This document shows, piece by piece, positions 35,397 to 45,857 of a stretch of DNA of 64,000 bases (positions are counted from its first letter, which is position 1; each line of letters starts with the position of its first letter). The notes beneath the pieces are model-generated. The model searched no databases. It was not told where the DNA came from and saw nothing but the letters and a program-made list of their open reading frames with translations. The translations under genes were made by a program, and so were the position numbers. This stretch comes from Sipunculus nudus (Eukaryota; Annelida; Sipuncula; Golfingiida; Sipunculidae), in contig CM049318.1 in the NCBI GenBank assembly GCA_026874595.1, forward strand, positions 42,700,456 through 42,764,455. Direction: 5' to 3'.

Positions 35397-35754
35397 CGTC
35401 GGACTTGTGCGCCACCGACCTGGGTTCGACTCCCGGATCGGCCCAGGATTTTTCCCCTCAACAATTTGTCTTTGTAATAAAATGGGGGCTCGTCTAACGT
35501 GACGGTTAACTTCGTGGCCCAGGGAATAAGCTCACCAAAGTGTGACTCCTGGGATAATAAGTCTTGTTCTGATAGCAGAACGCTCTTAAGAGGGGATGTG
35601 TTACGGGGTGACATAAAAGCGGACCGAACTGTCTCGCAGCGAAGCTTGCTTTGCTAGCGAGGCGGTAGGTTCGCCGAACTTGTGCGCCACTGACCTGGGT
35701 TCGACTCTCGGATCGGCCCAGGATTTTTCCCCTCAACAATTTGTCTTTGTAATA
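35397..35754 (+). mobile_element. TRIM-like mini LTR element, family B copy 4 (B4), plus strand
   Basis: The 5' LTR is internally deleted (about 35397-35479, retaining the first TTACG and the tRNA-like 3' half). Then come an AA(A) spacer, primer-binding site TGGGGGCTCGTC (35483-35494), an internal region of about 100 bp, a purine tract AAGAGGGGATG (35588-35598) and a full 156-bp 3' LTR (35599-35754, TGTTACGGGG to TTTGTAATA). In the 3' LTR the tRNA-derived segment runs about 35654-35720: A-box-like TAGCGAGGCGG, a tRNA-like middle, T-arm with B-box GGTTCGACTC (35698-35707), acceptor-like ATCGGCCCA, then TTTTT (35724-35728), a possible Pol III terminator. Unusually, the 3' LTR is followed by a second primer-binding site, so it also serves as the 5' LTR of the next element. 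Confidence 0.85.
35654..35728 (+). promoter_or_regulatory. tRNA-derived Pol III promoter-like segment in the LTR
   Basis: Shows in order an A-box-like word (TAGCGAGGCGG, near TRGCNNARNNGG), anticodon-arm-like CGCCGAACTTGTGCG, a T-arm CTGGGTTCGACTCTCGG containing a B-box, a 3' acceptor-like ATCGGCCCA, and T5. The 5' acceptor strand is missing, so this is tRNA-derived rather than a tRNA gene. Equivalent B-boxes are found in the other family B LTRs at 11680-11671, 13602-13592, 18239-18231 and 35423-35433. Pol III activity is inferred, not shown. Confidence 0.62.
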
Positions 35755-35758
35755 AAAT

Positions 35759-35778
35759 TGGGGGCTCTCGTCGGGATA
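35759..35778 (+). other. second tRNA-Pro primer-binding site
   Basis: TGGGGGCTCTCGTCGGGAT lies directly after the B4 3' LTR. Compared with the 18-nt tRNA-Pro site it has an extra CT and lacks one C, but the GGGAT end is present, giving a longer footprint than the mini-elements keep. Confidence 0.7.
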
Positions 35779-36198
35779 CTTAATAGTTTTCAAATTTATT
35801 AGGCCTTGACCTGGACACGTTGTTTTATCATACATTGTTTACAAGATTACATATTGTTTTCAGTTCATTGTTTACAGGATTTATCTCAGTGGTTTTTTGT
35901 CACTGTTTTGAGATCTTAACATGGCAGATTTCAAACCTGATACATTTGTTGACGATCCCGACCCTGATCAACTTGAACAGTTGTCAAAAGAACAGTTGTT
36001 GCGTTTGGGACAACACTTGGGGCTAAGTGTGAAAAAAAACTTTGAGAAAGCCTGATATCATTGCAAAAATCATGCAAGATCTTATTAGCAAATGTTTAAT
36101 TGAAGAAACTGAAGTTGAAAAAATGACAGCCTTGCTATGCAATTAGAATTAGAAAAAGTTGGAAATGCAACATGAGCTAGCATTAAAAGAGAGAGAAC
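35779..36198 (+). pseudogene. broken gag start of an LTR retrotransposon
   Basis: After a leader of about 140 bp, an ATG at 35921 opens a 44-codon frame (start MADFKPDTFVDDPDPD, stop 36053-36055). The run of eight A at 36032-36039 looks like a frameshift point: in the next frame the helical pattern continues to a stop at 36144-36146, and after a further shift a Glu/Leu/Lys-rich coiled-coil-like stretch reaches about 36198. The segment LSKEQLLRLGQHLGL resembles the N-terminal SAP-like helix-turn-helix that I know from gag proteins of metazoan Ty3/gypsy elements; a domain search is needed to confirm this. No capsid, zinc knuckle, protease or RT follows. The copy is dead: two frame breaks and a 3' truncation into a family A LTR. 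Confidence 0.55.
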
Positions 36199-36687
36199 TG
36201 CAGAGCAGATTCCAGCGGACGCAGAAGCGTGAGTCAGATTCTAGGACCTTATCCGACTAATGCGGCAATTATAGATTCTAAGACTTTCTCCTGGATTTTG
36301 TGCATTTAGACTTCAGTTTGCTTTCTGGATTGTTACAAGAGCTTTACACTGGACTGTCATTCTCCGAGAGTTTACATTTAAAGGAGTTATCGTTGTGATG
36401 GTGTTGGTATCCAGGTACTGTGCACATTATTTTTCTATGTGATTGTATTGACTTGTTGTTATACCGCTGTTTTACTGTATAATCGTAGTGATTTAGTGTA
36501 TTGTATTGTTATTTTGTTTTAAGAATAAATTATAGTTATTTGTTAACAAAAAACCACTGACTTCTTTATTAATTCCCCTAGACATTTCACGTTGCCTAGT
36601 GTTACAGAATCTGATTTTTTTTGGTCTCCTATACAAAATTTGTGTTCACCACGCATACGTGATCTGTTTATATTAGGTTCCGTAACA
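36199..36687 (+). mobile_element. partial family A LTR (A2), 5' part missing
   Basis: 489 bp from GCAGAGCAGATTCCAGCGGA to GGTTCCGTAACA. It corresponds to the family A LTR from about 40 bp after its TATA box to the end, that is roughly the transcribed R-U5 part without U3. AATAAA at 36524-36529. It is joined on the left to the gag relic within a shared GAGAGA/GCAGAG-like stretch. Satellite sequence (CAGTATACTAGTATTACATG) resumes right after it. Confidence 0.78.
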
Positions 36688-36710
36688 CAGTATACTAGTA
36701 TTACATGTAT
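36688..36710. repeat. 23-bp satellite remnant between two LTRs
   Basis: Matches the 51-bp unit (CAGTA-TA-CTAGTATTACATG-TAT). It shows that A2 and A3 are separate insertions into the same array. Confidence 0.8.
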
Positions 36711-37318
36711 TGTTATAGGTGCTCCTTTTATTATGTGACACGGGTCGTTGTTTCACTTTATGTTTAATCCGTACTGGTTGAACTCTCTTTGTCATGCTGG
36801 CTTGGGGCTTTCACGCCTGGCCGAGGTCACGTGATGACCCTGGTATGTAGAGACACACACAGCGATTTTTTTCTAGATGATTCCTGTGACGCATGCTTAC
36901 CGTGTACAATGTATTATTCTTCGAATGTTCTAGGGTTGAAAAAATCTCGGTTTGGGGGAAGAGTATATAAAGAGGTTGTGTTTTAGAGCCGGGAGCAGAG
37001 AGCAGAGATTTCCAGCGGACGCAGAAGCGTGTGTCAGCTTCTGGGATCTTGTCCGATGTGTGCGGCAATTATAGATTTTCTTCAGAGTTTCTCCTGGATT
37101 TTGTGCATTTGGACTTCAGTTTACTTTCTGGATTGTTACAAGAGCTTTACACTGGACTGTCATTCTCCAAGACTATACATTTGAAGAACTTATCGTTGTG
37201 ACGGTGTTGGTATCTAGGTACTGTGCACATTGTTTATTTTTCTGTGTGATTGTATTGATTTGTGTTATACCACAGGTTTACTGTATAATTGTATTGATTT
37301 AGTGTATTGTAATGTTAA
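36711..37318 (+). mobile_element. family A LTR (A3), 3' truncated
   Basis: Begins TGTTATAGGTGCTC (one change from the family start) and runs through a TATA box TATATAAA (36964-36971) to AATGTTAAGG, where it is fused to the 51-bp satellite. The AATAAA and GTAACA end are missing. It belongs with A2 and A4 (GTGCATTTGGACTTCAG variant). Confidence 0.8.
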
Positions 37319-38797
37319 GGAAAAGAATCAACAGTACTAGTATTACATGTATATATACGTGTACTTATAGGAAAAGAATCAACAGTACTAGTATTAAATA
37401 TATATATACGTGTACTTATAGGAAAAGAATCAGCAGTACTAATATTACATGTATAAACACGTACTTTAGGAAAAGAATCAGCAGTACTAGTATTACATGT
37501 ATATAGACGTGTGCTTATAGGAAAAGAATCAAGAGTACTAGTATTACATGTATATAGACGTGTGCTTATAGGAAAAGAATCAGCAGTACTAGTATTACAT
37601 GTATATAGACGTGTGCTTATAGAAAAAGAATCAACAGTACTAGTATTACATGTATATAGACGTGTGCTTATAGGAAAAGAATCAGCAGTACTAGTATTAC
37701 ATGTATACAGACGTGTGCTTATAGGAAAAGAATCAGCAGTACTAGTATTACATGTATATAGACGTGTGCTTATAGGAAAAGAATCAGCAGTACTAGTATT
37801 ACATGTATATAGACGTGTACTTATAGGAAAAGAATCAGCAGTACTAGTATTACATGTATATACACGTATTTTAGGAAAAGAATCAGCAGTACTAGTATTA
37901 CATGTATATACACGTGTGCTTATAGGAAAAGAATCAGCAGTACTAGTATTACATGTATATAGACGTGTGCTTATAGGAAAAGAATCAGCAGTACTAGTAA
38001 TACATGTATATAGACGTGTGCTTATAGGAAAAGAATCAGCAGTACTAGTATTACATGTATATAGACGTGTGCTTATAGGAAAAGAATCAGCAGTACTAGT
38101 ATTACATGTATATAGACGTGTGCTTATAGGAAAAGAATCAGCAGTACTAGTATTACATGTATATAGACGTGTGCTTTAGGAAAAGAATCAGCAGTACTAG
38201 TATTACCTGTATATAGAAGTGTGCCTATAGGAAAAGAATAAGCAGTACTAGTATTACATGTATATAGACGTGTGCTTTAGGAAAAGAATCAACAGTACTA
38301 GTATTACATGTATATAGACGTGTGCTTTAGGAAAAGAATCAGCAGTACTAGTATAACATGTATATAGACGTGTGCTTTAGGAAAAGAATCAGCAGTACTA
38401 GTATAACATGTATATAGACGTGTGCTTTAGGAAAAGAATCAGCAGTACTAGTATAACATGTATATAGACGTGTGCCTATAGGAAAAGAATCAGCAGTGCT
38501 AGTATTACATGTATATAGACGTGTGCCTATAGGAAAAGAATCAGCAGTACTAGTATTACATGTATATAGACGTGTGCCTATAGGAAAAGAATCAGCAGTA
38601 CTAGTATTACATGTATATAGACGTGTGCTTATAGGAAAAGAATCAACAGTACTAGTATTACATATATATACGTGTGCTTATAGGAAAAGAATCAACAGTA
38701 CTAGTATTACATGTATATATACGTGTGCTTATAGGAAAAGAATCAACAGTACTAGTATTACATGTATATATTCGTGTGCTTATAGGAAAAGAATCAA
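37319..38797. repeat. 51-bp satellite, main block (about 29 copies)
   Basis: Unit: GAAAAGAATCAGCAGTACTA, GTATTACATGTATATAGACG, TGTGCTTATAG. Shorter 49-bp units (GTGCTTTAGG) cluster at 38170-38460 and near 37465 and 37870. ACG-TGTG units dominate the middle; TATACGTGTACTTATAG units lie at the left edge, matching the block at 35229-35396. A 222-codon open frame at 37511-38179 (17-residue GKESAVLVLHVYRRVLI repeats) arises because 51 is a multiple of three. Confidence 0.95.
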
Positions 38798-38888
38798 TTT
38801 CCAGCACATCATATGTGCTATACGCCTTACAATAAATGTGTGTGGGCATTAATATATTCAAGTTTGATTATGCTACCCGTTTTATATA

Positions 38889-38976
38889 TATGTGTGTGTG
38901 TTTGATGTTGTTTGTGTGTGCGTGCGTGCGTGTGTGTGTACGGGTGGGTGGGTGCACATGTGTGTGTGTGTGTGTG
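38889..38976. repeat. (TG)n microsatellite
   Basis: Imperfect TG/TGCG/GGTG run. Confidence 0.95.
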
Positions 38977-39104
38977 TTGTTCAGCACATCAGCTTGAGCA
39001 GCCTTTTTTTTATTTGTAGGAAACCAACAACATTACTGATCCTGTCAAGATGGTTTATTTTGTGAATATGCTCCTGGTTGCCTTGGCTTTCTGTGTGTGA
39101 CCTA

Positions 39105-39672
39105 TTATTATACCCTTGCAACGAAGTTGCGAAAGGGATATAGTAACGCCTCCGATCGTGCCGTCCGTCGGGCCGTCCGTCTGCACGTCTATCCGTCCGG
39201 AATTGGCCTGTTGATCGATTATAAGCCAAACCATTTCACCAAAACATTTCGTCTTGCACAAATGGCTCACTCACCTATGGATGAAAAACCCTATCGATTT
39301 TGAGGTCACAGGGTTAAAGGTCACGGCCAAACGGCCTACTTCTTGAGAAAGCTTGTCGACCCCTTTTAAGCCAAACCGTTTCACCAAAACCTCTCATCTT
39401 CCACATATGGCTCACCCACCCATGGATGAAAAAACTTATTGATTTTTCAGGTCATGGGTTCAACGGTCACGACCAAAAGGCCCACTTCTTGAAAAAGCTT
39501 GTGGATCCATTTAAAGCCAAATTGTTTGACCAAAACTTTTTCAACTTGCACATGTGCCTCATCTACTCATTGATGAAGAACCCTATCGATTTTGAGGTCA
39601 CGGGGACAAATGTCATGGCCACAGCGCCCACTTCTAGAAAAATCTGGTGGACCCATTATAGGCCAAACCGTT
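39105..39672 (+). repeat. ~146-bp degenerate tandem repeat, left part
   Basis: After a head (TTGCAACGAAGTTGCGAAAG and CCGTCCG-rich patch) there are about three units of roughly 146 bp, each with AAGCCAAACCGTTTCACCAA, CTTGCACAAATGGCTCACCC, GATGAA(A/G)AACCCTATCGATT, TTGAGGTCACGGG and GGCC(C/T)ACTTCTTGA. The array continues at 40314-40430 after the TTAA element. The head motif is typical of high-copy repeats in mollusc genomes. Frames at 39097, 39426 and 39592 are by-products. Confidence 0.75.
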
Positions 39673-39676
39673 TTAA

Positions 39677-40309
39677 GTCTCGGTCACAACCCGATGCGGT
39701 CTCCACACACCGTAGAGAACCCTGCGGTTTTTGGGACCACAGGAATACTTAAGCCTCGGTCACAACCCGCTGCAGTCACCGCACACCGTAGATCACCGTT
39801 AGGTTTTTGAAACCGCAGGATTACTTAGTATTCCTGCGGTCACCAAAACCGCACGGTACTCTACGGTTTGCGGTGTCCGCAGCGGGTTGTGACCGCGGCT
39901 TTATGCGGCCGACGTGCGGGAACGGCAAGGTGTCTTCCTTATTCTGATGGCCTTCGCAAGGTAAAGTAAGCTAACCCTGCGGACGCCGCAAGTTAACCTA
40001 GCGGAAGCCGTGAAGACCCCTTACGATAGCCACAGGTACACCGTACGTCTCTCGGGTAGCCGAGTAGGCGTTAAAAATCGCACGGGCATCCTACGACATC
40101 CGTAGTCTACTGTACGTTGCCCGTACGGAGCCCGTAGGTGGCTGCCTCACGCACGGCCGCCGCTTTAACTTAAGCGCTCGCGCTATGTCAATTACGCTCG
40201 TTGCGGAGTCCCTGCGGCCTTCGAAACACGCACGGTTGCCGTACGTCAACCGCACGGAATAGCCAAAACACGCGCCGTACGGCGACCGTATCCCGGTTGT
40301 GACCGAGGC
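39677..40309. mobile_element. TTAA-flanked, GC-rich TIR element (633 bp), nested palindrome
   Basis: Flanked by TTAA (39673-39676 and 40310-40313), with terminal inverted repeats G(T/C)CTCGGTCACAACC. It interrupts the 146-bp repeat, which resumes on the right. It is markedly GC-rich, with many CGTACGG/CCGTACG words. Near its left end a second TTAAGCCTCGGTCACAACCC start (39749) begins a near-perfect palindrome of about 150 bp (39751-39901). TTAA target duplication points to a piggyBac- or Kolobok-type mover; no transposase ORF is present, so it is non-autonomous. Confidence 0.8.
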
Positions 40310-40313
40310 TTAA

Positions 40314-40510
40314 ACACACAACACCAGTCAGTGTCATCTTGCACAAATGGCTCACCCACCCAAGGATGAAGAACCCTATTTATTTGAGGTCACAAGAGCA
40401 AAGGTCAAGGCGAGAGAGGTGCCCTCCTCATTTTCACACTGTGTAATACACCCATTCTGATTATGCCACGTGCGAGGGGATGCTCCGCTTTTTGGTGCCC
40501 TTGTTCTCAT
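40314..40510 (+). repeat. ~146-bp degenerate tandem repeat, right part
   Basis: Continuation of the host repeat after the TTAA element (CATCTTGCACAAATGGCTCA, GGATGAAGAACCCTATTTAT, GAGGTCACAAG), ending in GCCACGTGCGAGGGGATGCT and similar sequence. Confidence 0.7.
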
Positions 40511-40625
40511 ACAAATTCCCTGAAGTACTGTACTTTTGAGGAATCCCCTTGTGGTAAATACATATCATGCTCCAGTGATGATCCTGGAAACTTGAGAGAC
40601 GAATGCAGAAAAGTAACTAACACTA

Positions 40626-40795
40626 ACTAGTGTAGACGCTCATGTAACAAAATCCCAATCCCGTAGGAATTGAATGCCCAAATTGAGATAGCACTTGTTT
40701 TCACTTCATTTGGGTGTAAGCTGAAGGAATATGTTAGGTAACAAATTTTATCAACCCCTGACCCCCAAAAAAAATCCAAGATGGCCGCCATCATA
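40626..40795 (+). repeat. dispersed repeat, plus copy (pairs with 44220-44382)
   Basis: Contains TAGTGTAGA, CCGTAGGAATT, ATGTTAGGTAACA and AATCCAAGATGGCCGCC in this order; the reverse complement of 44220-44382 has the same words in the same order. Between the words the copies are diverged. Confidence 0.65.
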
Positions 40796-41141
40796 ATAAA
40801 AAAGGCTAGATATTGCTTTGATATTGTAAATATATAGCATCAAAATGAATAATATTGGATTGATTTATAAGATTTTGAATGTGTACTGGTAATACCAACT
40901 ACTCCAGGAGCTGTCCAAAGGTCAGAGAGGGTATTTAAGGTCAAGGTCAAACTTATTTACCAACCTTCGATCTTAAGAATAACATTAGACATCTTGGTCA
41001 CTACGCTGTCATATATAATGTAATATGGTTTTCAAATAGTCAACAGTATTAGTAATTGTCTTGGCAGAAAAATATATCATAGGACGATGTTAAAATACAT
41101 AACACTTAAATACTGCCATATGGTTTTCAAATGGACCTTAA

Positions 41142-41590
41142 AGGTGCCCATTCACCTACATTTTGAAAGAGAATTTGTGATTTCTGGCTTCTCTGTGTAT
41201 ATATTAATAATATAAAGGTAATTCTGGTTTTGAAAAGTTCTTATATTACCTCCGTGAAGGATGTATGAACATGTTGATCAAGAACATGTTTGTAAACACA
41301 GCAATGTTGACAAAAGGGGGGAAAATGTAACCTAATATGGTATGTGGCGTATTTGCGGAGGCACAAAAGGTTATTTGTTGCAAAACGCCATTTGCAAAAC
41401 TCTCACCCATCCGACTTGCTGTCCGATGCCATTGCTGAATTTGTTTTATTTTGGCGGGCCCTCACATATTACAAACACGTTGATATTAACAAAACAAGCA
41501 TCCTGTGTGCGTGATATCAACCTATTCTGGCCTATTTTGAATAAAATCTCCAAGGGATTATCTTTAGGTTATAAAGGTGATTTGGCCCCT
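41142..41590. mobile_element. TTAA-flanked TIR element (449 bp)
   Basis: TTAA at 41138-41141 and 41591-41594. Ends are AGGTGCCCATTCACCT on the left and, in reverse complement, AGGGGCCAAATCACCT on the right: 16-bp imperfect TIRs. The interior is AT-rich with no transposase; the 107-codon frame at 41342-41665 runs past the right TIR and is not part of a gene. TTAA duplication again suggests a piggyBac/Kolobok-type non-autonomous element, unrelated in sequence to the one at 39677. Confidence 0.75.
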
Positions 41591-41594
41591 TTAA

Positions 41595-43844
41595 AATGCG
41601 AAACAAACATTTTGAAATCAGTTTGTGTGGGTAGTAAAAAAAAAAGATTAAAACAGCCGTATTGATCCTGTTACAACAACCTATGACCAGACGCCTGGTA
41701 CACTTCGAGGAGCATTAAAAACCTTTGTCCAGATATCTTTTGAGTTTACCTGAATATAGGCGGGAATAGGTCAGTTATTATTGTAATTGTCACAAAATTA
41801 TGGAAATAGTATAACAGAAAAATATGCTCCCCTGACATAAGAAGACAACACATCTGCACATGCACAGGGTCATACTGATTCGGTCCGTAAAAAATGTTAA
41901 GTGTGTACAACTAAATGTCATCTGGCGAATTCAAATATATGTATCTTTAAGAACCCCGTAGGTTAATGTCGGATAATCGGGACCAAGCACCTCAATATTT
42001 AGATACCACTACCACGGATGATAATATCGGGAATAACTATCAGGTCTGCATCGACAAGAAGCTGCGCGTGCTTAGAAAACCAGAATGCCACAGCAGCTGA
42101 TTATAAGATACGCTTAGAACGTATTCGAATAATATTGAGATGGGCAGTGGAATATGTAATATAAGGATAACTGTTTCAAGTGACCATATATATGTATGCA
42201 GGTAAAGTCAACATTGATTGATCTTGAAATGGTTGATATTATGTATTATATTTAAACCCTAAGGCACAGCAATACCTGAAAGTCACTAATTTTTCTGCTA
42301 CAGTCCTATTATATTAATTCTTTGGTGAAACCGTTGACAATGCAACTACGGAGGCCGATGATGCTGTAGATTAAGTGTTAAATTGGGCAATCTGTGCCGC
42401 TTTTCTTGAATTCGAGAAACATTGGACGATCTCTGGTGAAGGTTCCCTCCTTAATTTAGAAACACTCTACTGCATGATCATACTCGAGATCTTTATTACA
42501 CACGTTGGTAATATCGTTGGTAATATCGGGGGATTAAAGACATTGAAATTCAAAAATATGTTGAAATCAATTGTCAATTCATGAATCAAAACACCTGTAA
42601 TAACACGGTAGTATAACCGCATGATAAAAGCCTCAAACGTTTTCTTCCCAACGTTTTTCTGTGGACACGATATGAACATCTTGATATAAATAATGTCTCC
42701 TGTATAGGAAAAACGTTTTACATATGTAATTTAAAGAGAAATATTTTGAGGCATTATTCACATAAGAAATATTAGGATTTTCTACACCACAAATATTATT
42801 CCATTAAATGTCTTTGGATGATGTGATTAAACCTTAGTGGGGCTTAGCTTTGATATTTATATTATATAATATTTATATACAAGTTAAAACTTAGGAAATC
42901 GATTGTATGTTACATGTTGATTCATGTGTTTCCAAGTTAACCAGTCACAAAATAACAACATATTTAATTTTCGTGGTAAAATAATTGATGTGAAAGACTA
43001 TGTTTAACTTTGCAAATTTAATGACTTCTGCAGTCTAGGCAGAGCCCCTTTCGGGGGTTCCTCGGTGGTATGACCCAGCAGTGGGGATGATTACGCACCA
43101 AGGACCCGCTAGTGTAGTACATGTAGTTATTTGGGCTTGGTGAACGCCAGGACAAAATGAGATGAAGCGTGTTATACAAAAATATATATATAAAAAAAAC
43201 TTACATCTGTGGTGTTGGTTTTTATGCCAGAATCTACATGGTCCGTTTTATCCAACAAGTGTACCGTAGAGATATTTGTATTCCCGTAATGCACAAACTT
43301 TCCTTTAGGAATAATGCGTACTCATATGCCATTTTATATATGCAGATGTGCCTTTTTTCTGCTAATCAAATATGGCTGATTATTTTTTCGTGTGCATTAT
43401 TTGTCTCCTTTTAGCTTTAGAAGTACCTTATCTATAATTTGTAACAGCAAGACCTGTTTCAGCTCATATTCAGATAAACTATATAGAAATGTAAAATGTC
43501 CAGACAACGGTATCTACTGATCCTCCTGTTATACAAGGTTCATAGAATAGTGAAATACGACATGAATGTTTCTGTATCAAGACCACAAACAAGGCTTTTG
43601 GAATCTTGGAATCTTCCATATAATAACACAAATTGATTCTAAATGTTTGTTTTGTTGTCATATGGTAGGCACCTAGACCATGTAGTACTACTATGAGAGA
43701 ATCAGCAATATAAAAAAGAGTTCACGAGCATCAATTTCATCAGGTCTATTTCCTTTTGATCACCATATCACATAACATATGACAGTGTAGTGCCCAAGAT
43801 ATTTTTATGCTTTAAAATATTAGTACATACATACCTACATCATT
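41595..43844. other. noncoding stretch
   Basis: No supported gene. Around 43030-43120 a GC-richer patch (GAGCCCCTTTCGGGGGTTCC hairpin-like) stands out but has no assignable identity. Confidence 0.45.
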
Positions 43845-44075
43845 AAGTTTGATCATTATCTCTATGTTAAGATTGCCATGGCCGCCCTTTGGATTCCCTG
43901 GGGTCACAGAGCTCATAAAAACTACTTTTTAGTTGCAATCGACAGAACACATTTAAAGACGTGGAAAATCGATCCAATATCATTAAGTTTTAAGCATAAT
44001 AGCATTATCTCTATGTTAAGACTGCAGTGGTGGCCATCTTGGATTCCTTTGGGTCACAGGGTGCATAAAATTAAA
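43845..44075 (+). repeat. two ~140-bp direct repeats
   Basis: CATTATCTCTATGTTAAGA, then GGCC(G/A)(C/T)C(C/T)TT-GGATTCC-(C/T)-GGGTCACAG and CATAAAA, occur at about 43853-43920 and 44001-44069, each preceded by ATCATTAAGTTT. They belong to the same GATGGCCGCC-type repeat family as 40626 and 44220. Confidence 0.65.
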
Positions 44076-44219
44076 TAACCTGCATCCATTCATCAGCTTA
44101 AGTGCAAATAAAATGAAAGCAAGCACTATCTTATTCACTTCCTAAGAAAACGTCGTTCTGTTCCACGTGCAAGTACACTATATCCCCAACACTCAATTAT
44201 TCCCCCCCCCCCCAAGGGT

Positions 44220-44382
44220 GAAGGCGGCCATCTTGGATTTTCGGTGTAAGAGGGATATGAAAATATGTTACCTAACATTTTCAATTAGCTCATATCCTGT
44301 TTATGCTAAATCAGTCATTTTTGCAATTTTGGCCTCAAATTCCTACGGAAATACATCCCCATCTACACTAAACGACCACATC
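44220..44382 (-). repeat. dispersed repeat, minus copy (pairs with 40626-40795)
   Basis: Reverse-complement partner of 40626-40795; a C12 run (44202-44213) lies just outside, and a CCCCC-A run at the same place beside the other copy. Confidence 0.65.
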
Positions 44383-44530
44383 GAGAAGAGTCACGAGACC
44401 CATGACCAGATGACGTAGCAATGTTTTATCACGGGTTGTCAATTGTCAAGGTGTAATTGACATCCAATGAACATTGTAGAGGTCGGCCAAAATGTACCGG
44501 TGATCAATCATGAAATTACACCTGATTCCA

Positions 44531-45857
44531 GACACTGTGTACAGCATGATGTATTTTAATATGCTGACACTGTGTACAGCATGATGTATTTTTATATGCT
44601 GACACTGTGTACAGTATGTTGTATTTTAATATGCTGACACTGTGTACAGTATGTTGTATTTTAATATGCTGACACTGTGTACAGCATGATGTATTTTAAT
44701 ATGCTGACACGGTGTACAGCATGATGTATTTTAATATGCTGACACTGTGTACAGCATGTTGTATTTTAATATGCTGACACTGTGTACAGCATGATGAATT
44801 TTAATATGCTGACACTGTGTACAGCATGATGTATTTTAATATGCTGACACTGGGTACAGCATGATGTATTTTAATATGCTGACACTGTGTACAGCATGAT
44901 GTATTTTCATATGCTGACACTGTGTACAGCATGATGTATTTTAATATGCTGACACTGTGTACAGCATGATGTATTTTAATATGCTGACACTGTGTACAGC
45001 ATGTTGTATTTTAATATGCTGACACTGTGTACAGCATGATGTATTTTAATATGCTGACACTGTGTACAGCATGTTGTATTTTAATATGCTGACACTGTGT
45101 ACAGCATGTTGTATTTTAATATACAACACAGTGTACAGCATGATGTATTTTAATATGCTGACACTGTGTACAGCATGATGTATTTTCATATGCTAACACC
45201 GTGTACAGCATGATGTATTTTCATATGCTGACACTGTGTACAGCATGATGTATTTTCATATGCTGACACTGTGTACAGCATGATGTATTTTCATATGCTG
45301 ACACTGTGTACAGCATGATGTATTTTCATATGCTGACACTGTGTACAGCATGATGTATTTTCAAATGCTGACACTGTGTACAGCATGATGTATTTTAATA
45401 TGCTGACACTGTGTACAGCATGATGTATTTTAATATGCTGACACTGTGTACAGCATGATGTATTTTAATATGCTGACACTGTGTACAGCATGATGTATTT
45501 TAATATGCTGACACTGTGTACAGCATGATGTATTTTAATATGCTGACACTGTGTACAGCATGATGTATTTTTATATGCTGACACTGTGTACAGCATGATG
45601 TATTTTAATATGCTGACACTGTGTACAGTATGTTGTATTTTAATATGCTGACACTGTGTACAGTATGTTGTATTTTAATATGCTGACACTGTGTACACCA
45701 TGATGTATTTTAATATGCTGACACTGTGTACAGCATGATGTATTTTAATATGCTGACACTGTGTACAGTATGTTGTATTTTAATATGTTGACACTGTGCA
45801 CAGTATGTTGTATTTTAATATGCTGACACTATGTACAGCATGATGTATTTTAATATG
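44531..45857. repeat. 35-bp minisatellite, about 38 copies
   Basis: Unit: CTGACACTGTGTACAGCATG then ATGTATTTTAATATG. Variants are CAGTATGTTG, TTTTCATATG (clustered 45180-45370) and one divergent unit ATACAACACA at 45121. The edges are sharp; the right edge changes to GC-richer sequence within one unit. Confidence 0.96.

Noticed and set aside
37511-38179. 222-codon ORF with 17-residue repeats
   Set aside because: By-product of a 51-bp satellite; the frame breaks wherever 49-bp units occur.
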